25,566 nucleotides of DNA, from NCBI GenBank assembly GCA_036939755.1, contig JALLAZ010000514.1:1-25566 (forward strand), written 5' to 3'. The first letter of the stretch is position 1, and every line of letters begins with the position of its first letter. The DNA comes from Stephanodiscus triporus. Lineage: Eukaryota > Bacillariophyta > Thalassiosirophyceae > Thalassiosirales > Thalassiosiraceae. Of the stretch, positions 18,501 to 25,566 are shown piece after piece. The position numbers and the translations under genes were made by a program. Under the pieces are notes generated by a model. That model saw only the letters and a list, made by a program, of their open reading frames with translations, was not told the origin of the DNA and did no database searches.

Positions 18501-19154
18501 TTTTCGCCACTCAATACTGATTTCGTCATCGTCGCCATCATCTTGCTCACAGATTTTCTTTAGCATCGATATTCTCCTCATTCTGTTGTAGCTGCCTGCC
18601 TCTTCACCTCTGGAATGATATTCGAAGCTTTCCTGATCACACTCAGCTCCGTGGTAGTTATGGTATTGGTAAGACTCCTGTCGTTTCAGTGCCTGTCTTC
18701 GGAGGAAAGCCTTCTGTATCACTCTCACGGCCGCTTCCATGCGAGCCAAATCTTCTATAGAAAAACGACTCTTCGGTCCCTTAATTTCGGCAACACCAAA
18801 TACATTGTCGCAAATTCGAACGAGCGTCTCGTGACTGGTATTGGCAGAGTCTCGGAGCGGGATCTTGTACTGCACGAGAAGATCTCGGAGCTCATCGGAC
18901 GTCCATTCGTCGTATGGAGAGACGTATTGGTTGCGTGCGTCACCGATGACTTTTAAGGCGTTTTGCCGTAGTTTGTCAACATAGACCATTTCCTTACGGC
19001 GTTGGTTCTTCGGGCGTTGATCGGTAGGACAGATAATACTTAAACGAAGAGTATTGTAATATCCTAAAAACATTTCTGGTGAAAAGCGCAAAAGCTCGCG
19101 CGTTTGCGTCACGGCCTCTCCCTTCGTAGGTAAAACTTGAGTGAAAATGCTCAA
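15558..19154 (-). CDS. OSCA/TMEM63/CSC1-like cation channel with N-terminal extension (5 exons)
   Basis: Exons 19154-18297, 18228-16827, 16750-16652, 16550-16400 and 16320-15558 join in frame to about 1090 aa, with introns of 68, 76, 101 and 79 bp. The third carries a perfect TACTAAC branch motif. The family (DUF221/RSN1_7TM with the cytosolic phosphate-transporter-like domain) forms osmotic or mechanically gated cation channels. Marks: ITASDYTIRLTSVPDDTTEK starts the cytosolic domain, QAPEASTIIWENLEY is the family signature, and about ten hydrophobic segments surround it, several in exons 2-5. Exon 1 adds about 270 residues before the first helix, with an Ish1/SAP-like helix (EWTSDELRDLLVQYKIP) and a degenerate IQ motif (VIQKAFLRRQALKR). 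The first start is uncertain: later Mets such as MVYVDKL could serve, or a further 5' exon may exist. Confidence 0.85.
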
Positions 19155-19774
19155 AGCTCTCTATGGGCGCATAACATTCTCAACAGCATGTGTCTAGTGC
19201 TGCAGCAGCTTGTAAATAACCAAATTTCATGTGAAATACTTGTATCCTGTTCTGAGTGGCGAATGGCGAATAGATGCGACTGCAATCCTCGCACACTTGT
19301 TAATATGCGCGATAACTCGACGCCCCTGCTCTTTTATTACCGCTCGCGCATATCTCTCCAAGCCGAAAAGACACATGCCTCTGGTGTAGATTGGACCGAC
19401 GTTGGCCGCAACTGAAAAATGAAACTGGCCTTAAAGCGGAATGCTTCGCGACACGCGTCTCGCTTGAAACCGAGTTCATCATCTGACCGTGACAACAAAC
19501 ATTCATTGAGACTATTTTCCATCTCATACTCCATGAATACGTGGGAACATAAGGATGTGGAAAAGTGAACCCCACGATCACAATGCGGATTCCGTCGATC
19601 GAGTGTTCTGAACTAATACGACGAGCTGGGGGTGGATAATAATATTGTGTATCGTATGATAAAAACACAACAACATTACAACATATCACATCAAAGATAC
19701 CCCCCCCCCATCCCCATCCACTATCTATCTTCTCTTATTATCGTCCACGCCTTTGCGACAACCCGACAATCGGA
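19155..19774. promoter_or_regulatory. Divergent intergenic region between channel and galactokinase genes
   Basis: A 620-bp gap, the longest between divergent starts here. It includes a poly-C run near 19701-19709. A minus-strand frame at 19689-19300 and another at 19534-19337 exist but show no family resemblance; either could hide a 5' exon or UTR of the channel gene. I see no RNA gene. Confidence 0.45.
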
Positions 19775-19939
19775 ATGGCGAGCATGCCACCCACGCCATC
19801 CGCGACGACGACGATCCCCCCCAACGTCCAATCCCTGATCGTCCAGGCCAGGGATCTGTTCGAAAGGGCCTTCGGGGCGGACGACGACCTCGCCGACCGC
19901 GCCGACCTCCCCCGGCACTGCGCCTCGGCGCCGGGACGG

Positions 19940-19970
<31 letters not shown>

Positions 19971-21250
19971 CCGGGGGATACGTCCTCCCCCTCGCCATCG
20001 ACCGCAACACCGTCTGCTACGGCAGGGGCGACATCGTCGCGAGGGCGGACGCCGGCGTCGCGTCGACGAGGTGCCGCGTCGCGTCGACGACCGGACGGCG
20101 CGACGACTGCGCGGTCGAATTCTTCGCCGACAAGTCGTCGACGCCATCGACGACGTCCGACAGATGGGCCAACTACGTCCGGGGAGTCGTCGAGCAGTAC
20201 TTGCCGGACCTCCCGGACGACGAGACGTTCGTGTTGGACGTCGCGGTCGCGGGGGACGTGCCGCTCGGGTCCGGGCTGTCGTCGTCGGCGTCGCTGGAGG
20301 TGGCGACGGCGGCGTTTTTGGAATGCGTCATGGAACGTCGGGGCGTCGCGTACTCTTCGTGCGGGGGAAAGGGTCGCAACGCCGGGGGGACGATGTCCGC
20401 GAAGGACGTGGCGAAGGAACGCGCGATACGATGTCAACGGGCCGAGAACGTCTTTTGCGGCGTGCCGTGTGGTGAGTGCTTACTGTTTGCGCGCGATGCT
20501 TTGCCACGAAACTGCCAAAACTGTATCTCCGTCCTTGATCTAACCTCAATCCGCCACGACTCTCCGTTATCAGGGATCATGGACCAGTTCGTGAGCAGCG
20601 CCGGGAGCAAGGGAAATTTGTTGTTGATCGACTGTCGAAGCTTGGATTTTCAAAAGGTATCCCCCTCATGCGCGGATGAAGCATGCATGCCCGTTCTCGT
20701 CATTGCCAATTCCAATGTCAAGCATGATCTGGGTGCGGGGGAGTATCCCATTCGAGTGCAGCAGTGCAAGGAGGCAACGGAAGCCTTATCGAAGGTTAAT
20801 CCCCTCGTTAAATCTCTACGGGATGCATCGATGGATGACGTCGATGCTGCTGCCTCGTCGGGGGTACTGTCGGGGGTATTGTTGAAAAGGGCACGCCACG
20901 TGGTTTCGGAAAATTCGAGGACCGTCAAAGCAGCTGACGCATGGTTGAGGGGCGACTGGGAATTGGTGGGTAACCTCATGAATGAGTCACACTCGAGCAT
21001 GAAAGACGATTACGAGGTTTCCTGTGATGAGATTGACGTCCTTGTCCAGTTGGCACAAAATTTCGATGGCGTCTTTGGCTCGCGCCTCACAGGCGGTGGC
21101 TTTGGAGGCTGTACGGTAACTCTTGTGAAGAAGGACGTCGCCCAGGGATTGATCGACTACTTGAATCAAAAGTACGAGGAAAAGACTGGTTCTAAATGTG
21201 ATTGTTTTATTACGTCACCTGGGGGTGGTGCGATGGCAATCAGCGTGTGA
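19775..21250 (+). CDS. GALK: Galactokinase (GHMP kinase), 2 exons
   Basis: Galactokinase phosphorylates galactose to galactose-1-phosphate, the entry step of the Leloir pathway, in the cytosol. Exons 19775-20471 and 20574-21250 give about 457 aa. The galactokinase signature GRVNLIGEHTDYTGGYV is near residues 50-66, the GHMP ATP-binding motif PLGSGLSSSASLE near 165-177, GIMDQFVSSAGSKGN starts exon 2 (the conserved Asp here is the likely catalytic base), and the C-terminal GHMP motif is LTGGGFGGCTVTLV. The intron (GTGAGT donor, TTATCAG acceptor, CTAAC branch motif) interrupts PCG|IMDQ. It is 102 nt long with no stop in frame, so an unspliced reading would add 34 residues just before the catalytic motif. 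Exon 1 is much more GC-rich than exon 2. Confidence 0.95.
20472..20573 (+). other. Galactokinase intron, 102 nt, open in frame
   Basis: Splicing it restores the continuous family sequence GVPCGIMDQFVSS. Left in, it adds 34 codons without a stop between conserved motifs, which galactokinases lack. Donor GTGAGT, acceptor TATCAG and the CTAAC motif upstream of the acceptor support a spliceosomal intron. Confidence 0.88.
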
Positions 21251-21352
21251 ATATCACGATGGTGCTAGTTGTGTATTTCCACGTCGAATTTAATGATACT
21301 GAACGTTAAGTATTGTGCATTAACCATCAACCGTTTCAGCGTTGACTAAATT
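21251..21352. other. Convergent 3' gap between galactokinase and PPR genes
   Basis: A 102-bp AT-rich spacer holding both 3' ends; nothing else seen. Confidence 0.55.
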
Positions 21353-23737
21353 TTAGAAGAAGTCTTCGTCACGCAGCTCCTCGCCGAAATATCCAAATAG
21401 CTTTTGAAGTGCTCCCTTCGACAGCTTTGGATTGTGTTGGGTAGCCTCCATTATTTTGCAGAACTTTTTGTCATGATGATGCGACGGCTTCCATTTCCAG
21501 AGCTGCTGAACGAAGTAGACGTGACGCTTCGCTTCGAAGACGAGGCCGTTGGACAACGCGAATTCGATTATTTTCAAGTGGGTGGTGTACGGTGGGAGGG
21601 TGTCATGCTGATTGAAAATGTCCTGCACAGTCGTCGATGCACCAGATATATCCCCGACGTTTAGTAATCCATCCGCCATTGCCTGGACAGTATACTTGTT
21701 AATAGGGACGCGTTTGTTGGTCATGCTGACAAGTAATTCCTTTAGGGATTGTATGTCACCGACGCGAGCCAACCCGGCCAGGATAGTATTGTATGAGAAA
21801 CTATCCGGCTCGATTCCCTTCTGCGGCATAGTTTCATTCAAAATCTTCAACGCTCTGTGGAACGCTCCACGATAGCAGCAAGCTTTTATAAGGCAATTCC
21901 AACTCCCAACATTCAACTCGATTGCGGCATGGCCACATGCACCATGTGTCAAGCTATCGGCGAATGCAAAGGCGGCGGTAAGAGAGAGGGACCATTCGCT
22001 ATCGACTTCCCATTCATACTTGGTCTTCGTTTTCCTGCTTGGAGCGTACATGGTTTGCAATGAAGACAATGATGACGACGCAGTAGTTGAGCCTCTTGGC
22101 GCGCCCACGAAAGAAAGAGTTCTGTGTTCACTGCTTCGAGCCAGAGGAGTTTCCTTGACGTTGCTGGGAATTTTGTGGAAGGGAGGTGGAGGATGCATAA
22201 TCATGCGGGGTTTCGTCTTGCTCATGCCACCCCAGGAGTTAGTTTTTGTCGTCGTTTCATCATCATAGTCCAATGTGTCCAACATCATCGAATTCTTTTC
22301 CTTGTTTGCATCCACGACTTCTCCATCTGCCTTCTCAATGTCACCCATCATAAACCTTCCCATCCCCAGCTGCTTCCTAGTTTCCATCCACTTCTCCAAC
22401 TCGGCTTTGCTTAAATGTGTCGGGTGCGGCCCGGGGATGTAAAATCCATCCTCATCCACGGGATCTCTGACGACCTTGTAAAAGTAATGCAACGCCCGTC
22501 CCGTCCGGCCGGTTGAAGCGTAGCAGCTTAACATTTGGTTTGCCATTTCCGGTCGGAGGGGGATTCCCCGTTGCGACATATTCAATAATATTGCATCAAG
22601 GTACCGTGTTGGATTGTCAAGCGAGGATTCCGCGAGGGAGGATTCGTGTAGGTAAATGTTGCGAGACCGTCGGAGAGGTAGTTGCGCCGATATAATCGAT
22701 TTTATTGCATGTATGAACTCCTTTTCACCCCTTGCAATGCCAATATTGGTTGCTTGATTTAGCGAATCATCGTCGCACAATACTTCTTGATAGTTATTAG
22801 ACTTCGTTGCATCAGAGAATGTTCTATAATCTTGCTCTCGAGGAGGGTATCCCCTCTTCTTTCGCAACTCCAACAGCGCCAGTGTCCTCCTCACATTCCC
22901 TGCCTTGCCATTCGCCTCTAGTAATCGATAAGATAATTCCTCTGTTATCGGAGTCCATCCTATATTCCCCACCAAACATTCAATATCCCGTATACGATGT
23001 GATAGGAGGTTGGTGTCCATTTTCGATCGCGTCAGTGAGCGAATAGCATTGGCGAGGACTTTGGGGGAAAGAAGCCTGTGTGTGGCAGAGCATTTTTCCG
23101 ATGATGAATGAATGTCGGCCAGAAGCTCAGGAGATGATAGCTCTACTATCTTCGGTGCCGGGGGACTGCCTTCTATACTTTTCTCGGATCGAGATCTTTT
23201 CGCATTTAAGTGAGCCAATACATATCGCAAGTGGCGTTCGTAATCATCGAAGGTCAATCTAACGAATTCGTAATCCCACTTCCTATCGGAGTTCTTTCTG
23301 TTGCGAAACCGTCCGTCGATTTTTTGAGGAAATCGGCCTTGGTTCCACTTCGCAGCAATAAAAATTTGATCTATGATCTTTTCGGGATCGTATTCTTCTG
23401 CAGTAAGATGTGGCAAGGCCTCTGCGATTATAGGTTTTAATTCATTCGATTTGGGACGATGCCGCGGCGCCTGACTTTTAGAATCATCCGAGTGAGCCGG
23501 AATTGATGGCTTTGTCGACTCCGAAGAAAACTGTCGGCAGATTGTGGACATTGGTGGTGTAGGGGAGGAACACCGATGCCGCCATACTGGGCATTCAATG
23601 TGAGTCTCTGTGCCATTCAAACCATCCAAAATTAAAGACTTAGTTGTTGCTACTGAACAAGAAGGCAGTAGATATGCCCTACGACGGTTGATTGCCCTAC
23701 GAGCCGCTGCGGCAGCGGCAGCTAGAGTGGCCGTCAT
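21353..23737 (-). CDS. Pentatricopeptide repeat (PPR) protein, organelle-targeted
   Basis: 794 aa, one exon. The N-terminus (MTATLAAAAAAARRAINRRR) is Ala/Arg-rich and free of acidic residues, typical of a mitochondrial presequence, though a plastid cannot be ruled out (no clear diatom signal peptide). The C-terminal third has tandem PPR units, clearest in SWNCLIKACCYRGAFHRALK and SFSYNTILAGLARVGDIQSL near residues 615-680, followed by KYTVQAMADGLLNVGDISGA; an earlier unit (MANQMLSCYASTGRTGRALH) lies near 390-410. PPR proteins bind organelle RNA and act in its processing, stability or translation; the target is unknown. The central part (about 430-590) is poorly conserved-looking and hydrophilic. 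It is divergent from the lipid kinase gene with a 171-bp promoter. Confidence 0.85.
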   Translation of the reverse strand: MTATLAAAAAAARRAINRRRAYLLPSCSVATTKSLILDGLNGTETHIECPVWRHRCSSPTPPMSTICRQFSSESTKPSIPAHSDDSKSQAPRHRPKSNELKPIIAEALPHLTAEEYDPEKIIDQIFIAAKWNQGRFPQKIDGRFRNRKNSDRKWDYEFVRLTFDDYERHLRYVLAHLNAKRSRSEKSIEGSPPAPKIVELSSPELLADIHSSSEKCSATHRLLSPKVLANAIRSLTRSKMDTNLLSHRIRDIECLVGNIGWTPITEELSYRLLEANGKAGNVRRTLALLELRKKRGYPPREQDYRTFSDATKSNNYQEVLCDDDSLNQATNIGIARGEKEFIHAIKSIISAQLPLRRSRNIYLHESSLAESSLDNPTRYLDAILLNMSQRGIPLRPEMANQMLSCYASTGRTGRALHYFYKVVRDPVDEDGFYIPGPHPTHLSKAELEKWMETRKQLGMGRFMMGDIEKADGEVVDANKEKNSMMLDTLDYDDETTTKTNSWGGMSKTKPRMIMHPPPPFHKIPSNVKETPLARSSEHRTLSFVGAPRGSTTASSSLSSLQTMYAPSRKTKTKYEWEVDSEWSLSLTAAFAFADSLTHGACGHAAIELNVGSWNCLIKACCYRGAFHRALKILNETMPQKGIEPDSFSYNTILAGLARVGDIQSLKELLVSMTNKRVPINKYTVQAMADGLLNVGDISGASTTVQDIFNQHDTLPPYTTHLKIIEFALSNGLVFEAKRHVYFVQQLWKWKPSHHHDKKFCKIMEATQHNPKLSKGALQKLFGYFGEELRDEDFF

Positions 23738-23908
23738 GGTGTTGGGTGGGTAGATACGTTCTGGTATGGATAGGTAGGAGTACGACGAGTAGATACGTCA
23801 AGTACATAAATAATAAATACGTTACTGGGTGCGGCACCGCATTCTCCCCATAGCCTTCCCTCTCAAGCTACAAACGGCTAAGTATGTAGCGGAGAGGGCT
23901 CCAACAAA
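23738..23908. promoter_or_regulatory. Divergent promoter between PPR and lipid kinase genes
   Basis: A 171-bp gap between divergent starts, with an AT-rich core (ATAAATAATAAATA near 23807-23820). No specific site is recognised. Confidence 0.45.
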
Positions 23909-24874
23909 ATGACGAGGAGGACGGCGTCGGCGCGAGCCGGAGATCGCGATGCCGCCCGACCGATCGATACAACCACCGTCGCCGCCGCGGCCAGACCGCC
24001 GCCATCCCGCGCCGGAGGCGACATCGCGACCGCCGTCGCGAGGGGCGGCCTGCACCCGTCCCGACGGGTCCAACACGCCACGACGGGACTCGTCCTCCTC
24101 GCGATATCGCACGCCGTGCCGCCATATCCCGTCGGCCTCGGTTTGCTCTCGGTCGCCACCCTCGCGTTCCATCGGCTGCATTGGAGGAGGGTGCGCGACG
24201 AGGCGTGGGACCTCTGGTACCTGGAGAGATTCGGCGCGCTGCTCCGGGAGCACGAGAGGGGCGAGTGGGAGGGGGGTGCGTCGGGTGCGCGAAGACGAAG
24301 GACCGTCCCCTCCCTGCCGGGGGCGTTCTACTTCCTGCTCGGCACGACTCTGTCCGCGCTCCTCTTCCCGGCGGTCGTGGCCCGTACGTCGCTGTTGGTG
24401 CTGTCCATCGCCGATCCCGCGGCGGGACTCGTGGGGGCGTACTTCGGGGAATGCCTGAATTGGAACGTCAGTTGGGAGCTGCTGGTGTTGCGCGGACGAC
24501 GAGCTCTACTGCAGTGGGGAGGGAAGAAGGAAGACTACGGGAGGAGTGATGCCCGCAGCACGACGGAAGAAGTCGGTGGGGCGACGGTGGCCGGGTCCGT
24601 CGCGTGCGCCCTCGCGACGGTCCTATGCACCTACGCCTACATCCCTCCTCCCCTGAGTGATGTCGGAATCGTTCACGATTCGAAAATGACGTCGGCGGGT
24701 GGTGCTGGAATAATCTCCCTATCGCTCGGGTCGCGGATCAGCGTGGGAATTATCACCGCGGCGACGGAAGCCGTGGCGGGAAGACGCTTGCCGGTGATCG
24801 GGATGAGACTGGCCGACGATAATTTGATGATACCCCTGGTGGTGGGAGGTTTGATTTTTTGTTGGGCAGGATAA
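23909..24874 (+). CDS. Dolichol kinase/DGK1-like CTP-dependent lipid kinase
   Basis: A 321-aa polytopic membrane protein of the family that includes dolichol kinase (SEC59), yeast CTP-dependent diacylglycerol kinase DGK1, and plant phytol/farnesol kinases. Marks: RRVQHATTGLVLL (52-64) as the first conserved helix, PGAFYFLLGTTLSALLFP (137-154), the metal/nucleotide region SIADPAAGLVGAYFGE (166-181), GGATVAGSVACALA (223-236), and the final TEAVAGRR and ADDNLMIPLVVGGL. The spacing matches DGK1-type proteins closely, but the true substrate (dolichol, diacylglycerol, phytol or other) cannot be told. Residues 1-50 are Ala/Arg-rich and could target an organelle or be a cytosolic tail. The insert at 196-222 between conserved blocks is hydrophilic. 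GC-rich and intronless. Confidence 0.85.
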   Translation: MTRRTASARAGDRDAARPIDTTTVAAAARPPPSRAGGDIATAVARGGLHPSRRVQHATTGLVLLAISHAVPPYPVGLGLLSVATLAFHRLHWRRVRDEAWDLWYLERFGALLREHERGEWEGGASGARRRRTVPSLPGAFYFLLGTTLSALLFPAVVARTSLLVLSIADPAAGLVGAYFGECLNWNVSWELLVLRGRRALLQWGGKKEDYGRSDARSTTEEVGGATVAGSVACALATVLCTYAYIPPPLSDVGIVHDSKMTSAGGAGIISLSLGSRISVGIITAATEAVAGRRLPVIGMRLADDNLMIPLVVGGLIFCWAG

Positions 24875-25566
24875 ATCTCAATGAGGCCGGTGGGTGGTGG
24901 GGATCTTTTTCGTCGCAGCGTCCGTCTTGTGTGAGCCCTCTAGAGTGACGCTTCTCTGGTCCTATGCTTGTGTCCCTCAAAAAATTAGATATGCCAACAT
25001 CTGTCTCTTATCGCTCAGTTCGTGGCTCGCGTGGGCATAGTCACCGCATCTACAGAAAGATCAACCTTATGAGAAAAACATGAAATGATTGGATGAATGC
25101 AGGCTTAGACCTATGATACACGCTGAACACAGGATGGAGCAGAATCATCGTCATGACTCCCCATCTTATCCTGCCATCGACCGCTCTCACGCGCGTTCCG
25201 TCATATATTCCGCGAGGGCTCAAACCCAATAATCCTCCATCACATACGGGGGGGGGCTTGGGACACGCCGTGACAAAGAACATCTTTGTCGTCGTTGCCA
25301 TCCGGTCATAGCTATTTAACGTCGGAGGAGGCGGAGACCGTGACCCTTTTCAGCGTTTGGATCGAATGCCTGATGGATGAGGAATGGTAGTGAATCGCGA
25401 TCGTGTATGCCATGTCTGTGGCATTATCGTGCGTGGGGCGCCATGGGGGACATATCTGTACTACGTAGGGGGGACGATACTAGGGAGGGCACACTTCGCG
25501 TTGACGCTGGCTATCCTATGCTCAATATCAAGGTTTATCGGGTTTTATTTATTTAAATGCGGACTA
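24875..25566. other. Right-hand end of window, no supported gene
   Basis: These 692 bp contain the 3' UTR of the lipid kinase gene and unassigned sequence. A minus-strand frame (25301-25050, 83 aa) has no recognisable family. A weak hairpin (ATGCCA/TGGCAT, 25407-25424) and a run of nine G near 25249 are the only structures seen. Confidence 0.45.

Noticed and set aside
19300..19689. 129-aa minus-strand frame upstream of the channel gene
   Set aside because: No domain and no clear splice join to the channel's exon 1; could be a 5' UTR, but not supported as coding.
19701..19709. Poly-C runs (also near 3667, 6080, 12285 and poly-G near 25249)
   Set aside because: Homopolymers of 8-10 bases are common in this sequence and can be sequencing-sensitive; I see no specific function.
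25050..25301. 83-aa minus-strand frame near the right end
   Set aside because: No recognisable domain or homologue. A GTATGT donor-like site after the CPKPPP segment could make its start a first exon, but nothing supports the rest.

Overview
The window is a stretch of eukaryotic nuclear DNA, most likely from a diatom, probably a centric species of the Thalassiosira/Skeletonema type. This is inferred, not proven. The evidence is: short GT-AG introns (68-156 bp) in dense genes; an LRR_5 (BspA-like) repeat gene with a C-terminal region of a kind I associate with diatom multigene families; a plastid FKBP that combines a signal-peptide-like N-terminus with a twin-arginine lumen signal; and a many-exon membrane protein with a cysteine-rich C-terminus of a type I know only from diatoms.

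Layout, left to right: (1) 367-3281 (+), an 8-exon, roughly 8-TM protein with a Cys-rich ectodomain; (2) 5429-3401 (-), trimethylguanosine synthase TGS1, two exons; (3) 5699-7579 (+), an organelle-directed dynamin/EHD-like GTPase; (4) 9831-7921 (-), an LRR_5 gene broken by two frameshifting lesions; (5) 9971-11287 (+), a divergent cyclin; (6) 12577-11417 (-), a PCO/ADO thiol dioxygenase; (7) 13872-13102 (-), a thylakoid-lumen FKBP; (8) 14066-15535 (+), a TKL-like protein kinase; (9) 19154-15558 (-), a five-exon OSCA/TMEM63/CSC1-like channel with an unusual N-terminal extension; (10) 19775-21250 (+), galactokinase, two exons; (11) 23737-21353 (-), a PPR protein; (12) 23909-24874 (+), a dolichol kinase/DGK1-like membrane lipid kinase. 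The last 690 bp hold no gene I can support.

The strands alternate almost perfectly, giving five divergent pairs with shared intergenic promoters and five convergent pairs with short 3' gaps (22 bp between stops for kinase/channel). There is no operon-like pathway: these are unrelated housekeeping and signalling genes. Two composition classes alternate. GC-rich genes are intronless and full of CGA/TCG-type trinucleotide runs (GTPase, cyclin, dioxygenase, FKBP, kinase, lipid kinase, galactokinase exon 1). More AT-rich genes include the multi-intron ones (membrane protein, TGS1, LRR, channel, PPR).

Points most worth following: a perfect 32-bp palindrome carrying two E2F-type half sites in the TGS1/GTPase divergent promoter; the Cys-rich membrane protein family; the Ish1/SAP-like plus IQ-like N-terminus on a mechanosensitive-type channel; a translatable 102-nt intron in galactokinase; and the pseudogenised LRR gene, whose lesion can be measured from its repeat period. 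I did not find a mobile element, CRISPR array, tRNA or rRNA.
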